Shown: positions 9,084 through 19,546 of the stretch, piece after piece
How positions within the stretch are numbered: position 1 is the stretch's first letter
Layout: each line of letters starts with the position of its first letter
Assembly (NCBI GenBank): GCA_015231615.1
Contig: JADGBE010000003.1
Span: 1-64,000 of the forward strand
Source of the DNA: Desulfamplus sp.
GTDB taxonomy: Bacteria > Desulfobacterota > Desulfobacteria > Desulfobacterales > Desulfobacteraceae
Length of the DNA stretch: 64,000 bases
Direction: 5' to 3'
Program-made: the position numbers and the translations under genes
The notes under the pieces: model-generated
Database searches by the model: none
What the model was told of the DNA's origin: nothing
The model's input: the letters and a program-made list of their open reading frames with translations, nothing else

Positions 9084-11108
9084 ATGATAAATATTGATTC
9101 TATATCAAAGAGTTATGGTAAGCAGGTTTTATTAAATAACGCCTCTCTTCAAATTAATCCGGGTGAAAAAATAGGACTTGTAGGAAGAAACGGTCATGGC
9201 AAGACTACGCTTCTTAGAATGGTAACGGGACAAGAAGAGCCAGATGGTGGTCAAATACAGATTCCAAGTAACTATAGAGTTGGTTATCTTACCCAGCATA
9301 TATCATTTTCAAAAGATAGTGTGCTTGACGAATGTATGGTTGGATTGCCAGAACATGAAAAAGATCACTACTGGAAAGCTGAAAAGATTCTTGCTGGTCT
9401 TGGATTTTCTGACAATGATATGAATAGACCCCCTTCAGATTTTTCAGGTGGTTATCAAGTTCGCCTTACCCTTGCAAAGGTTCTTGTATCTGATCCTGAT
9501 CTTTTGATACTTGACGAGCCAACAAACTATCTTGATATTGTCTCTATTCGCTGGATTTCCTCATTCCTACGATCATGGTCCCGTGAAATTTTGCTTGTAA
9601 CCCATGATAGAGGCTTTATGGACGGCATTGTTACCCATATTGCTGGAATCCACCGTTGTGTAGTCCGCAAAATTTTAGGCACAACCTCAAAATATTACGA
9701 GCAGATCGCCCAAGATGAAGAGATATATGAAAAGACAAGAGTAAATGAAGAGAAACGAATAAAAGAGATGGAGCTTTTTATCACAAGGTTTCGTGCAAAG
9801 GCGAGACTTGCGGGTTTAGTCCAATCCAGAGTAAAAGCTCTTGCAAAAATGGAGAAAAAAGATGCGTTGCAGAGAATAGAATCTCTTGAGTTTTCATTTA
9901 GAGATAAAGATTTTGCGGGTAAAAAGGTTATGGAGTGTGAGAACATTACCTTTTCCTATGACGCATCTGAATCTCCCTCATTTGCTGGAGCATCTTCTAT
10001 GGAGAACTCACCCTCCAATGATAAGGGTATGGCTGAGGAGGTGTCTCCCTTAATTGATAATTTCAGTATTACCGTCTCACCTGATGACAGGATTGCCATT
10101 ATTGGAAAAAATGGCAAAGGCAAGACAACATTGCTTAAAATTCTTTGTGGCAAACTCTCTCCAAATTCAGGCAAAGTCAGCTACAACCCTGGGGTCGCAA
10201 TGGGATATTTTGAGCAGACCAATATTGCATCTTTGAACATGAATGCCACTATTGAAGAGGAAATTTTATATTCACACCCTGACATGGATCGCCAGAAGGC
10301 AAGAAATATCTGCGGTGCGGTTATGTTTGAAGGAGATAGTGCCTTAAAAAAGATTTCTGTTCTTTCAGGCGGTGAAAAGAGCCGTGTAATGCTTGCAAAA
10401 CTTTTAGCACAACCTTTAAATATTTTGATGCTTGATGAGCCAACCAACCATCTTGATATGGAGTCTTGCGATTCGCTTGTTCTTGCCCTTGATAATTTTA
10501 AAGGTGCTGTCCTTTTAGTTACCCATAATGAGATGTTTCTCCACTCATTGGCAAACCGTCTAATCATTTTTAAAAATGATATGGTGCGTATTTTTGAAGG
10601 CTCGTATCAAGAATTTCTTGATAAAGAGGGGTGGGAAGGTGAAGTAAGTAAGAGCAAAAACAGTAATGGTCAAAAAATAAATACTTCAAACAATAATACT
10701 GCCAATAATGAACCAGCCAATAATATATCTACAAAAAACTTTACCTCTTCATCTCTATTGAATCCTGAAAATGACTCTAAAAAAATTTCTAAAAAAGAGC
10801 TAAGAAAGTTTCGTTCAGACATTATACAAGAGCGTTCAAAAGCAGTTGGTCATATAGAAAAGGCTATAGCAAAAGATGAAAAGCTAATAGAAACTTATGA
10901 AGAGCGACTAAAAGAGCTTCATTTAGCTATGCAGAAAGCATCAGAAAAGATGAATGGTAAAGAGATTGCAGCCATTGCTATAGATATTGCCAAGTGTCAA
11001 GGTGAGATTGATCTGCTCTTTGAGACTCTTGAAAACAAAATAGACGAGCTTGACTCCAAAAAAATTTTTTTTGACTCAAAACTTGCAGAGCTTCATGATT
11101 TTGAATAG
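9084..11108 (+). CDS. ABC-F family ATPase (Uup/EttA-like ribosome-associated)
   Basis: Two ABC domains lie in one chain without membrane segments: Walker A GRNGHGKTTL and GKNGKGKTTL, signatures FSGGYQVRL and LSGGEKSRV, Walker B LLILDEPTNYLD and LMLDEPTNHLD. This is the ABC-F layout of translation factors. A C-terminal coiled coil (about the last 100 residues, KELRKFRSDIIQ onward) resembles the Uup-type tail. The start at 9084 (MINIDSISKSYG) fits the family better than the GTG at 8976, although its Shine-Dalgarno is weak. Two inserts are unusual: a Ser/Glu-rich stretch before the second Walker A and an Asn/Ser/Thr-rich linker (SNNNTANNEP) before the coiled coil. Confidence 0.88.
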   Translation: MINIDSISKSYGKQVLLNNASLQINPGEKIGLVGRNGHGKTTLLRMVTGQEEPDGGQIQIPSNYRVGYLTQHISFSKDSVLDECMVGLPEHEKDHYWKAEKILAGLGFSDNDMNRPPSDFSGGYQVRLTLAKVLVSDPDLLILDEPTNYLDIVSIRWISSFLRSWSREILLVTHDRGFMDGIVTHIAGIHRCVVRKILGTTSKYYEQIAQDEEIYEKTRVNEEKRIKEMELFITRFRAKARLAGLVQSRVKALAKMEKKDALQRIESLEFSFRDKDFAGKKVMECENITFSYDASESPSFAGASSMENSPSNDKGMAEEVSPLIDNFSITVSPDDRIAIIGKNGKGKTTLLKILCGKLSPNSGKVSYNPGVAMGYFEQTNIASLNMNATIEEEILYSHPDMDRQKARNICGAVMFEGDSALKKISVLSGGEKSRVMLAKLLAQPLNILMLDEPTNHLDMESCDSLVLALDNFKGAVLLVTHNEMFLHSLANRLIIFKNDMVRIFEGSYQEFLDKEGWEGEVSKSKNSNGQKINTSNNNTANNEPANNISTKNFTSSSLLNPENDSKKISKKELRKFRSDIIQERSKAVGHIEKAIAKDEKLIETYEERLKELHLAMQKASEKMNGKEIAAIAIDIAKCQGEIDLLFETLENKIDELDSKKIFFDSKLAELHDFE

Positions 11109-11139
11109 AGTTAGTATGTTAGAGACAACAAAAACATAA

Positions 11140-11165
11140 GTAGAGATACCGGCCGGCGTCTCTAC
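11140..11165. repeat. Dispersed palindrome (GTAGAGA...TCTCTAC)
   Basis: GTAGAGATACCGG and CCGGCGTCTCTAC form a 13-bp inverted repeat with one wobble and one mismatch. Its outer seven bases are identical to those of the palindrome at 1639-1666. It sits in the gap after the ABC-F gene. Confidence 0.6.
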
Positions 11166-11239
11166 AATTTAAGATTGTATTAAAATTCCTGAGTAATAAA
11201 ATAGCCGCATCTAAACGATATTAAATTGTTAGGATAATT

Positions 11240-11446
11240 ATGGATAAAAAGAAAATACAGATTATATGGGGCACACTCCTTGTCATGGCGGGTCTTGGGG
11301 TTTTTTACAGAATACCGCAGGTTATGCCTAAAATAGTGTCAATAGAGGCATTTAGCAATGCAACAGGTCTTATCCAGTTCTGTTTCTATCTGCTTGGTGT
11401 ACTTTTAATATATGGTGGTGGGAAGAAGATTTATGACCATTTTTGA
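11240..11446 (+). CDS. Small two-helix membrane protein
   Basis: This 68-residue ORF begins MDKKKIQIIWGTLLVMAG and has two hydrophobic segments (about 8-25 and 43-60), the second ending GGGKKIYDHF. AGGAT lies 8 bases upstream of ATG. It sits between the ABC-F and type IV pilus/T2SS-like ATPase genes in the same direction. I do not recognise the family. The codon pattern, charged N-terminus and ribosome-binding site support a real gene of unknown function. Confidence 0.6.
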   Translation: MDKKKIQIIWGTLLVMAGLGVFYRIPQVMPKIVSIEAFSNATGLIQFCFYLLGVLLIYGGGKKIYDHF

Positions 11447-11558
11447 ATAATTTGGATAAATATTAGGTTTAAATTGAAATATATTATTTATAATAAAAAT
11501 GGTATCCATCGAGTAAGGATAACCATATAAAAACAGCTAATCTCTTCTGGAGGAATAT

Positions 11559-13790
11559 ATGAACGTACCCGTAAGAAAAAAGGGAACAGCCTTAAAAAAC
11601 ACTATTAAAGATCAAACTGGGGCGGGTAAGGCACGTATCGGCGAGCTTCTTTCCAAGGGAGGATATATCACAAATGTCCAATTGCAGAACGCCCAGGCGC
11701 AACAAAAGAAAACAGGGTTTAGACTGAGTAAGATTCTTCTTTCCATGGGGATTATTGATCCCGAGACCATTATTAATGTTCTGGGCAGACTTCACGGCTA
11801 TACGGTAGTCAAACTATCAGAAATGAAGCCCTCTGCAAGTATTCTGAGCCTTCTTCCAATTGAAAAAGCTAAAGAGCACATGGCTGTTCCGCTGAGTATA
11901 AAAGATGATCAGTTTATCATAGCAATGACAGAACCAACAGACACAGATGCAATTGAAGATATTAAGAACTTAGTTGGTGGAAAGGAGATCAAGGCATGTG
12001 TCTCCACAGAACACGATGTAATACAGGCTTTCAGAGATTTTTATAAGATAAGCGATGATGAGTATAAAGAGCTTATCCATTTTGAGGAGGAGAGTGAAGA
12101 GGAACAGCAAGTTTCCTCTGTAGATGACTTTGGTTCTTTGGTTTCTGAGGCTGCTGACGAAGTTGAAGTAGCTGATGATGACTCTAAAAATTATGATGAG
12201 TTCATGGCATCAGATGCCCCAATTATTAAGCTTGTTAATGGTATTTTAACAAAAGCTATTAATGACGGTATCAGTGATATTCATATTGAACCTTTTGAAA
12301 AATCTCTTCAGGTAAGATACAGGCTTGATGGTGGATTGTTTAAGGCTATGAACCTTCCTTTGAGCATTAAAAATGCTGTTATTTCAAGGTTTAAAATTCT
12401 TGCTGAATTAAATATTGCAGAACGAAGAATCCCACAAGATGGAAGAATAAAGCTGCGTCTTGGAAAGAAAAAGACAGTTGATTTCCGTGTATCAACTCTT
12501 CCTACACTTTGGGGGGAGGGTATTGTTCTTCGTATCTTAGATCAAAGTGCATTAAATGTTGACCTTACAAAAATGGGGTTTGAAGATTCAACATTCAAAT
12601 CTATAAAAAGATGTATAAACAGACCTTATGGACTTCTGCTTGTTACAGGTCCTACTGGGAGCGGCAAAACCACCACCCTTTATTCTCTTCTTAACCGTCT
12701 CAATACTGAAGACACAAAGATATTGACAGCAGAAGACCCAATTGAGTTTAACTTTAGAGGTATTAACCAAGTTCCAGTAAAAGATAGTGTAGGTATGACG
12801 TTTGCTGCTGCCCTTAAAGCATTCTTACGTCAAGACCCTGACATTATAATGGTTGGTGAGATTCGTGATATTACAACAGCAGAGATTGCAGTAAAAGCAG
12901 CTATGACAGGACATCTTGTTTTTAGTACTCTCCATACAAATGACTGCCCTTCAACAATAGGAAGGCTCATTGATATTGGTATCCCTTCTTATATGCTTGC
13001 ATCTGCTGTTACAATGGTTTTATCTCAGCGTCTTGCAAAACGACTTTGCCCCCAATGTAAACAAGTTGTAACAGGGCATGATCCAAAAGAGTTGGAGTTA
13101 CATGGTTTTACCAAAGAGATTATTTTGGGTAATCCAGCAAAAAATATCCCACCAATTACGATTATGGGACCAAAGGGGTGTAATCATTGCAACGGAACTG
13201 GTTACAAAGGCAGGGTTGGTCTCTACGAACTCATGGAGGTTACAGATGAGGTTGGAAAGGCAATTAACGCCAAACTTCCCGAAGATCAGTTGAGAAAGAT
13301 TGCTGTTCAAGAGGGTATGACAACATTGAGAGACGCTGGTCTTGAAAAGGTGCGTCAAGGTGTAACTTCACTTGAGGAGGTCTTAAAAAAGACTACTATT
13401 ACAAAAGAGGCTCTTCCATCATATCTTATCAATCCTGACATTGAAAAATACGAAGATATGGATGTCATCATACGCGAGGGAAATAATGATATTGACTTCT
13501 TTAAATTAGTTCGTGGTTCTCTCTATGTTGTTAAAGCTGGCAAAAAAATTGCTGAAATACACGAACCCGGTGAATATTTTGGTGAAATGGCAGCAATCAC
13601 AGGAGAACCAAGATCAGCATCAATAATGTCCAAGGGAAGATCTGAGATTAAACGTTTCCCGGGAGATAAACTTCTTGAGCTCATTGAGAAATATCCTGAA
13701 GTTGCCAGACATCTTTTTGGAATTATGGCAAGCCGTTTAAGTCAGGCAAACAAGCTGCTTTTAAGTAAATTAAAGCCAGCGGGACAGTAG
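11559..13790 (+). CDS. PilB/GspE-type secretion ATPase with C-terminal cyclic-nucleotide-binding-like domain
   Basis: A 743-residue protein. An N-terminal MshEN-like domain (IGELLSKGGYITNVQL) occupies about residues 25-160. The hexameric ATPase core has GPTGSGKTTTLYSLL (Walker A), the Asp box, MVGEIRD (Walker B) and MTGHLVFSTLHTND (His box). A zinc-binding tetracysteine is formed by CPQCK and CNHCNGTGYKGR. Unusually, about 110 further residues form a cNMP-binding-like fold (FFKLVRGSLYVVKAG, EPGEYFGEMAAITGEPRSAS) with the phosphate-cassette Arg in place. Such enzymes drive pilus or type II secretion assembly. No partner pilin or secretin genes are in the window, so the gene is an orphan here. 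GGAGG precedes ATG. Confidence 0.9.
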   Translation: MNVPVRKKGTALKNTIKDQTGAGKARIGELLSKGGYITNVQLQNAQAQQKKTGFRLSKILLSMGIIDPETIINVLGRLHGYTVVKLSEMKPSASILSLLPIEKAKEHMAVPLSIKDDQFIIAMTEPTDTDAIEDIKNLVGGKEIKACVSTEHDVIQAFRDFYKISDDEYKELIHFEEESEEEQQVSSVDDFGSLVSEAADEVEVADDDSKNYDEFMASDAPIIKLVNGILTKAINDGISDIHIEPFEKSLQVRYRLDGGLFKAMNLPLSIKNAVISRFKILAELNIAERRIPQDGRIKLRLGKKKTVDFRVSTLPTLWGEGIVLRILDQSALNVDLTKMGFEDSTFKSIKRCINRPYGLLLVTGPTGSGKTTTLYSLLNRLNTEDTKILTAEDPIEFNFRGINQVPVKDSVGMTFAAALKAFLRQDPDIIMVGEIRDITTAEIAVKAAMTGHLVFSTLHTNDCPSTIGRLIDIGIPSYMLASAVTMVLSQRLAKRLCPQCKQVVTGHDPKELELHGFTKEIILGNPAKNIPPITIMGPKGCNHCNGTGYKGRVGLYELMEVTDEVGKAINAKLPEDQLRKIAVQEGMTTLRDAGLEKVRQGVTSLEEVLKKTTITKEALPSYLINPDIEKYEDMDVIIREGNNDIDFFKLVRGSLYVVKAGKKIAEIHEPGEYFGEMAAITGEPRSASIMSKGRSEIKRFPGDKLLELIEKYPEVARHLFGIMASRLSQANKLLLSKLKPAGQ

Positions 13791-13857
13791 TATCTATTTA
13801 TTTACAAAAAGTATTTGAGCTATTAAACAAGTGTTATGGTAAAAAATAAGGGAATAT

Positions 13858-15555
13858 ATGGAAGACGATAATATAAAAGAAGATGCTAACAGAAAAAATA
13901 ATTTTATCAAAAATATAATTACAGAAGACCTTACGAATGGAAAAAATAACGGAAAGGTTATCACTCGATTCCCGCCAGAACCTAATGGTTTTCTCCACAT
14001 TGGACATGCAAAATCGATCTGCTTAAATTTTGGTATTGCAGAAGAGTTTAAAGGTAAGTGCAATCTTAGATTTGATGATACAAACCCAGCTAAAGAGGAT
14101 CAAAAATATATCGACTCCATAATTTCAGATGTTAAGTGGCTCGGATTTAATTGGGGTGAAACTATTTACTATGCTTCAGACTATTTTGATAAGCTATATG
14201 AGTTTGCAGTTGAGCTAATTAAACAAGGTAAGGCTTTCGTTTGTAGCCTTACAGGTGAACAGATGCGAGAATATAGAGGAACTCTAACTGAACCTGGAAA
14301 GGAGAGTCCAGATAGAAATCGACCTATATCTGAAAATCTTGATCTGTTTGAGAGAATGAAAAACGGTGAATTTGAAGATGGAACCTATGTGCTGCGGGCA
14401 AAGATTGACATGGGATCTCCAAATATAAATATGCGTGATCCCGTTATCTACAGAATAAAAAAGATGTCCCATCCAAGAACTGCGGATAAATGGTGTATCT
14501 ACCCAATGTATGACTTTACTCATGGTATTTCTGATGCATTAGAGGGAGTTACCCACTCTCTTTGCACATTAGAATTTCAAGATCATCGTCCTTTGTATGA
14601 CTGGCTTCTTGATGAGGTAACTTCTCCATGCCACCCTCAGCAAATTGAATTTGCAAGAATGAATCTTAACTATACTGTAATGAGCAAAAGAAAGTTGCAA
14701 AAACTTGTTGAGAACAATTACGTTGATGGCTGGGACGACCCAAGACTTCCAACTATTGCTGGAATAAGACGTAGAGGTTACACAGCAGAAGCTATTAGAA
14801 ATTTTTGTAATATAATTGGGGTTAGCAAAAAAGAGAGTCGTATTGATGTAGGTCTTCTTGAAAACTGCCTGCGTGATGACCTAAACGATAATGCACCAAG
14901 GGTTATGGCTGTATTACGACCTTTGAAGGTAACTATTGAAAACTGGGAACAAAATAGAATTGAAGAGCTTGAAGCTCAAAATCATCCGCAAAAACCAGAG
15001 ATGGGAATAAGAAAGATAATTTTTTCAAAAACTCTCTACATTGAACAAGATGACTTTATGGAAAATGCTCCAAAAAAATTTTTTAGACTTGCCCCAGGAC
15101 GCGAGGTTAGACTTAGATATGGATATTTCATAACTTGCAAAGAGGTTTTAAAGGATAAAGATGGTAATATTCTTGAGCTTATATGCACCTATGATCCAGC
15201 TACTCGAGGTGGTGATGCTCCTGATGGCAGAAAAGTAAAAGGGACGCTTCATTGGGTATCTTCCGAAGGTTCTATTCCAGCAAAAGTTAATCTCTATGAC
15301 AGGCTATTTATGGCTGAAGACCCAGAAGCTGAGAGTGATGATTTTACAAAAAATATCAATCCTGAATCACTTGTAAAACTTCAAAATTGCAGAGTTGAAA
15401 AATCACTTAAAGATGCGGAACAAGAAAGAGTGTATCAATTTGAGAGGCTCGGATATTTTTGTTCAGACTTAAAAGAGTCATCAAAAGGAGATTTAGTTTT
15501 TAATAGAACAGTAACGCTTAAAGATACATGGGCAAAGGTGAACCAAACCAAATAA
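13858..15555 (+). CDS. glnS: Glutaminyl-tRNA synthetase
   Basis: A 565-residue class I synthetase. The HIGH-type motif is [12 protein letters not shown] and the KMSKS-type motif is [22 protein letters not shown] and the C-terminal anticodon-binding barrels ([30 protein letters not shown]) match bacterial GlnRS rather than GluRS. It charges tRNA-Gln with glutamine. Having GlnRS means the organism need not rely only on the GatCAB route. AAGGGA lies about 6 bases before ATG. It is convergent with rpsI, with a shared hairpin at 15573-15597. Confidence 0.97.
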   Translation: MEDDNIKEDANRKNNFIKNIITEDLTNGKNNGKVITRFPPEPNGFLHIGHAKSICLNFGIAEEFKGKCNLRFDDTNPAKEDQKYIDSIISDVKWLGFNWGETIYYASDYFDKLYEFAVELIKQGKAFVCSLTGEQMREYRGTLTEPGKESPDRNRPISENLDLFERMKNGEFEDGTYVLRAKIDMGSPNINMRDPVIYRIKKMSHPRTADKWCIYPMYDFTHGISDALEGVTHSLCTLEFQDHRPLYDWLLDEVTSPCHPQQIEFARMNLNYTVMSKRKLQKLVENNYVDGWDDPRLPTIAGIRRRGYTAEAIRNFCNIIGVSKKESRIDVGLLENCLRDDLNDNAPRVMAVLRPLKVTIENWEQNRIEELEAQNHPQKPEMGIRKIIFSKTLYIEQDDFMENAPKKFFRLAPGREVRLRYGYFITCKEVLKDKDGNILELICTYDPATRGGDAPDGRKVKGTLHWVSSEGSIPAKVNLYDRLFMAEDPEAESDDFTKNINPESLVKLQNCRVEKSLKDAEQERVYQFERLGYFCSDLKESSKGDLVFNRTVTLKDTWAKVNQTK

Positions 15556-15572
15556 AATTGGTAAAAATAAAA

Positions 15573-15597
15573 AAAGGGGATTTATAAAATCCCCTTT
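15573..15597. terminator. Bidirectional terminator between glnS and rpsI
   Basis: AAAGGGGATTT and AAATCCCCTTT form a perfect 11-bp stem with a three-base ATA loop. On the minus strand it is followed by TTTTTATTTTTACC, a good U-tract for rpsI. On the plus strand a short TTT follows. Confidence 0.85.
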
Positions 15598-15634
15598 ACG
15601 CAATAACAAATTTATTAACACAAGTTGATGAATA

Positions 15635-16030
15635 TTATCTCTTTGAAAACTGATAATTGGCTCTTGCACCTTTTTGACCATATTTATCACGTTCTTTAGT
15701 TCTTGCATCTCTTGTAAGAAAACCTGCTTTTTTAAGCACTCCCCTCAATTCAGGATTTACAAGCACAAGAGCTTTGGTAATTCCATGTCTAACTGCACCA
15801 GCTTGCCCCATTATTCCACCACCGAGAACGGTAATTTTAACATCAAATTTATCTATATTTTCAGTCAAAACTAACGGAGAAGTTAGTAATTCTCTTGCCG
15901 TAGTAAGTGTAAAATAGTCGTTTAGTGATCTGTTATTCACTGTAATGTTTCCGCTTCCTGGTTTTAGCCATGTTTTTGAAACAGAACTTTTACGTTTTCC
16001 AGTTGCGTAGTATATATTCTCATTTTCCAT
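15635..16030 (-). CDS. rpsI: 30S ribosomal protein S9
   Basis: A 131-residue protein with the uS9 pattern: [15 protein letters not shown] near the N-terminus, [19 protein letters not shown] in the middle, and the basic tail [11 protein letters not shown] that reaches the decoding site. It follows rplM by 30 bases in the usual L13-S9 operon. The Arg-rich C-terminus is intact. Confidence 0.98.
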   Translation of the reverse strand: MENENIYYATGKRKSSVSKTWLKPGSGNITVNNRSLNDYFTLTTARELLTSPLVLTENIDKFDVKITVLGGGIMGQAGAVRHGITKALVLVNPELRGVLKKAGFLTRDARTKERDKYGQKGARANYQFSKR

Positions 16031-16060
16031 AAGTAATCAAAATGTCCTTATATGTTTATA

Positions 16061-16495
16061 CTATATTTCAACAATCTCTGGTTGTTGAGCAGCATGAGGA
16101 TGCTCACTCCCTGCATAGACACGCAATTTGGTATTAAGTTTTCTTCCAAGTGGATTTTTAGGAAGCATACCCCTAACAGCTTTTTTTAATAACTCTTCAG
16201 GTTTTTTTGCAAGAAGTTCGCCTGCTGTTACAAATTTAATTCCGCCCATATAACCTGTATGTCGATAATATCTCTTTTGATCCCATTTATTGCCAGTAAG
16301 GCGTACCTTATCGGCATTTACAACTATTACCCAATCACCTGTATCAGCATGTGGTGTAAAAAGAGGATTGTGTTTACCTCTAATCCTCATAGCCACTTCA
16401 GTAGCAACTCTGCCTAATACTTTATCTTTGGCATCAATAATACACCATTTCTCTTTATTATCTGAGCGTCTTGCACTGTATGTATATTTTTTCAA
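16061..16495 (-). CDS. rplM: 50S ribosomal protein L13
   Basis: A 144-residue uL13 with HADTGDWVIVVNA, KRYYRHTGYMGG and VRGMLPKNPLGR motifs. It is the first gene of the rplM-rpsI operon and has a TTGACA promoter about 50 bases upstream. The Shine-Dalgarno AGGAGAAAGGTG lies just before the start. Confidence 0.98.
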   Translation of the reverse strand: MKKYTYSARRSDNKEKWCIIDAKDKVLGRVATEVAMRIRGKHNPLFTPHADTGDWVIVVNADKVRLTGNKWDQKRYYRHTGYMGGIKFVTAGELLAKKPEELLKKAVRGMLPKNPLGRKLNTKLRVYAGSEHPHAAQQPEIVEI

Positions 16496-16531
16496 TTCAC
16501 CTTTCTCCTGTTCATAAAAAATAATTTGGTT

Positions 16532-16560
16532 TCATTACCCCATTAAGCACAATATGTCAA
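16532..16560 (-). promoter_or_regulatory. Candidate promoter of rplM-rpsI
   Basis: On the minus strand TTGACA (16560-16555) is followed by a 17-base spacer and TAATGA. The -35 is perfect and the -10 is weak. It lies just before the 3' end of the transpeptidase gene. Confidence 0.5.
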
Positions 16561-16563
16561 GTT

Positions 16564-17676
16564 CTATTTTCTTTGGTATTCCCCATATTGTAGGTCGAGT
16601 TGTGAAGCAGCAGCTATAAAATAACTACTCTTTATATCTTTTTTCTTTATTGAAATAGTTTGAAAAGTATCTCCAATAATCTTGTAGGAATTATCATTAT
16701 AAGAAGATAAATTATTATTATTGTTATCTATAAATAGCTTACGTTTTCCTACGGATATTGTGCGATAACGAGATGTAACTTGAAAATCTAACAAAACCAC
16801 AAAATAGTTTTTATGCTTATAGATACCAACATAATCAAACTGTGCTTTAACAGGATTTGATGCTAATGCAGTTCGAGATCGAATATCAACCCACTCTGCC
16901 CACCATTTCATATCTGGTATATAATTTGACCGATAGTAAAAAAGATACTCTAAATATGACCCTTTGTTAAGTGCTTCAATCCACTTAGATATAAAATTAA
17001 TAATATCAATCCGTTGTGATATATTTGTCTCTACAGGGACGTAGTCCAGACGATCTACTATAATAACTGGCGTCTCATCAATGACTACATAAGGGTCAAG
17101 TTTAACTACATCTTCGTTATTCATTGCTACACAGCCATTTGAATCCATTGGTTTAAGTTCTCTATTTGTGCCATGAAGCCATATAGCACTGCCAGTTTTA
17201 CCAACTATTTTATCAAACAAATTTGGATAATCTGTAGTAAATGCCCTTGGTCCGTAAATTGGGGTCAAGAATCGATCTTCATAAGTCTGCTTGACAAAAT
17301 AGATACCTTCTGGTGTTTTTTTATCCCCCTCAACCATTTTAGGACCATAAACTTCACCAGTTGAACATGGTATTTCAAAAATCTTTATAAACTCACCGTC
17401 TCTTGATGTATATATCCAAAGTCTCTGAGAATCTTTTTCAACAAGAATGGCAGATGCACCCTCTCTTGGTGTTTTAATTAAAGAAGATGGTATAAGATTT
17501 ATTGCATATTTTTTTATCTCATTTTGCCTATTTAGTTCTATCTCTTCTGAATTCCCAATTTTGATAGAAAACAATATAATTAAAAATATTATAACAACAT
17601 ATAAAAAAAGAGATGGGCAAAATTTATAAAAACAACGTTTTTTATAATAAAAATTAGAGTTTGCAACATAAAACAT
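16564..17676 (-). CDS. L,D-transpeptidase (YkuD) with N-terminal membrane anchor
   Basis: A 370-residue protein with a signal-anchor helix (LFLYVVIIFLIILFSI, about residues 25-42). The YkuD domain has GDKKTPEGIYFV, AIWLHGTN and the catalytic DSNGCVAM cysteine motif. The last 140 residues resemble an NTF2-like domain (ISKWIEALNKGSY, KWWAEWVDIR), as in the L,D-transpeptidase Cds6 family. The enzyme would make 3-3 peptidoglycan cross-links or attach proteins to the wall in the periplasm. It ends just before the rplM promoter and starts 5 bases after the ruvB stop, so it may be read from the ruv operon. Confidence 0.88.
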   Translation of the reverse strand: MFYVANSNFYYKKRCFYKFCPSLFLYVVIIFLIILFSIKIGNSEEIELNRQNEIKKYAINLIPSSLIKTPREGASAILVEKDSQRLWIYTSRDGEFIKIFEIPCSTGEVYGPKMVEGDKKTPEGIYFVKQTYEDRFLTPIYGPRAFTTDYPNLFDKIVGKTGSAIWLHGTNRELKPMDSNGCVAMNNEDVVKLDPYVVIDETPVIIVDRLDYVPVETNISQRIDIINFISKWIEALNKGSYLEYLFYYRSNYIPDMKWWAEWVDIRSRTALASNPVKAQFDYVGIYKHKNYFVVLLDFQVTSRYRTISVGKRKLFIDNNNNNLSSYNDNSYKIIGDTFQTISIKKKDIKSSYFIAAASQLDLQYGEYQRK

Positions 17677-17681
17677 ATAAT

Positions 17682-18755
17682 TTATAGTGTCTCCTTATTA
17701 TATGAAAATCCAAGATGTTGATATGCTTTTACTGATGCTTTCCGTCCAGACGATGTACGCAACACAAGCCCACATTTTAGAAGATATGGCTCTACAACAT
17801 CTACAAGTGTGTCAGGCTCTTCTTGAAGAGTTGCAGCAACAGCTTCAATACCAACAGGTCCACCGTTATAAAAGCTAATTATTGTATTGAGATAGTTTCT
17901 ATCTAACGGTGTCAATCCAATCTCATCAATACCCTCAAGAGATAAGGCTTCTTTAACACTTTTAATGCTAACTTCCCCACCTAATACTACCTGTGAGTAG
18001 TCTCGTACCCTCTTGAGTAATCTATTGGCTATTCTTGGCGTTCCTCTTGATCTCATTGCAAGCTCTAAAGCACTTTTGTTATCCATAGGAGTATTTAAAA
18101 GTAAAGACGATCTCTTAATTATTGTTATTAGTTCTTCAATTGTATAAAAATCAAGATTTCTAAAAAGACCAAAACGATCTCTAAGTGGTGAAGATAATAA
18201 TCCTACTCTTGTTGTAGCACCTATAAGAGTGAAATGTTTTAGCCTATACCGATGGCTTCTTGCGTGGATACCTTTATCAAAGACAAAATCTATAGCATAA
18301 TCTTCCATTGCAGGATAGAGAAACTCTTCAACTGTTTTAGGGATTCTATGTATCTCATCAATGAAAAGAAAATCACCATCTGCGAGATTCGTGAGCATTC
18401 CAATAAGGTCTCCCCCTTTCTCTAAAGCAGGTCCTGATGTAACAGTCAGATTCCCACCCATTTCATTCGCAATAATGTGGGATATTGTAGTTTTTCCAAG
18501 TCCTGGAGGACCGTGAAGAAGAATATGCTCAAGAGACTCATTCCTCATTTTTGCAGCTTTAATAGCAATTTTTAATGTTTTAACTGTTTCTGATTGTCCA
18601 ACATAATCGTCAAACTTCTCTGGTCTTAATGAATAACCAGAGTCTATATCTCTATCGGTCTTAGACTCTTTAGGAGAAGATAGTTCAAGTAAAGAGGAGG
18701 CTGAAGGTGATACTGAAGAGAATGAAATAATTGAGTCGCCCATGTTAGCCACCAA
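17682..18755 (-). CDS. ruvB: Holliday junction branch migration ATPase RuvB
   Basis: A 357-residue AAA+ motor with [12 protein letters not shown], Walker [11 protein letters not shown], Walker B LFIDEIHR, sensor-1 GATTRVG and a C-terminal winged helix ([15 protein letters not shown]). An extra Ser-rich N-terminal stretch of about 40 residues precedes the usual start of the family. RuvB pumps DNA through the RuvA-bound junction. The gene lies 14 bases after ruvA in a ruvC-ruvA-ruvB order. Confidence 0.97.
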   Translation of the reverse strand: MVANMGDSIISFSSVSPSASSLLELSSPKESKTDRDIDSGYSLRPEKFDDYVGQSETVKTLKIAIKAAKMRNESLEHILLHGPPGLGKTTISHIIANEMGGNLTVTSGPALEKGGDLIGMLTNLADGDFLFIDEIHRIPKTVEEFLYPAMEDYAIDFVFDKGIHARSHRYRLKHFTLIGATTRVGLLSSPLRDRFGLFRNLDFYTIEELITIIKRSSLLLNTPMDNKSALELAMRSRGTPRIANRLLKRVRDYSQVVLGGEVSIKSVKEALSLEGIDEIGLTPLDRNYLNTIISFYNGGPVGIEAVAATLQEEPDTLVDVVEPYLLKCGLVLRTSSGRKASVKAYQHLGFSYNKETL

Positions 18756-18769
18756 ATATTATTATACTT

Positions 18770-19546
18770 TTAAAGTTTTCCATGCAAAACTGCTTCAAAA
18801 AGCTCTTCTGGTGTTGATATAGAAGGTTTTTTTTGAATTGCCATAGTAACCATTTTTTTTGCAATTGCACTTGTATAGCCAAGTTGTTCGATAAGAACAT
18901 CGACAACTTGTTGGGAAATTTGTTGCATGGAAAGTGAATTCTCACCACTTAATGTTAATGATTCAAATTGATTATCGGCATAATTTAAATTTACAGGTAT
19001 TGTTGAATTATCGCTATGCAATTTTGAACTATTATTAGATTCATATATAAAACGTGATAATTTACCATGAAGATCAGCAACAATTTTTTGAGCTGTCCTC
19101 TTACCTATACCCTTTAGGTTAGAAAGAAAATCAATGTCTTGATCTTCAATAGCTTTAGCAATTTCTGATATTGGTTTTTCCATAGCTTTTACAGCCTTAA
19201 GAGGACCTATTGCGTCAACAGAAATAAAAGCCTGAAAGAAATCTTTTTCCTCTTCTGAATTAAAGCCGATAAGAATAGGCTTTGGCTGCCTATCAGTTTG
19301 ATGATAGTAGATAAATAGAGCAATTTGATTAGAATTAGAAGTCTCTGTAGCAGAAAAGGCAACCTTTTCAATATCGTCTGATTTATTGTCAATTGATGGA
19401 TATACAACTGATAAACTAAGTGTTTTTTTGCCGATCTTTTCCATTACAAATACTGGAAGAAGAATCTCATATCCTACATGACCGGCAAGCAGTAAAATTC
19501 CATCTTGCGTTATCTTTAATATTTTTCCTTCAATATATCCAATCAT
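18770..19546 (-). CDS. ruvA: Holliday junction DNA helicase RuvA
   Basis: A RuvA with an N-terminal OB domain (MIGYIEGKI, ILLLAGHVGYEILL) and two helix-hairpin-helix motifs (FISVDAIGPLKAVKAM and LKGIGKRTAQKIV). The C-terminal domain III contacts RuvB. At 258 residues it is longer than the usual roughly 200, with a Ser/Asn insert in the OB domain (SATETSNSNQ) and a longer linker before domain III. Its start overlaps the ruvC stop by 4 bases. Confidence 0.93.
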   Translation of the reverse strand: MIGYIEGKILKITQDGILLLAGHVGYEILLPVFVMEKIGKKTLSLSVVYPSIDNKSDDIEKVAFSATETSNSNQIALFIYYHQTDRQPKPILIGFNSEEEKDFFQAFISVDAIGPLKAVKAMEKPISEIAKAIEDQDIDFLSNLKGIGKRTAQKIVADLHGKLSRFIYESNNSSKLHSDNSTIPVNLNYADNQFESLTLSGENSLSMQQISQQVVDVLIEQLGYTSAIAKKMVTMAIQKKPSISTPEELFEAVLHGKL

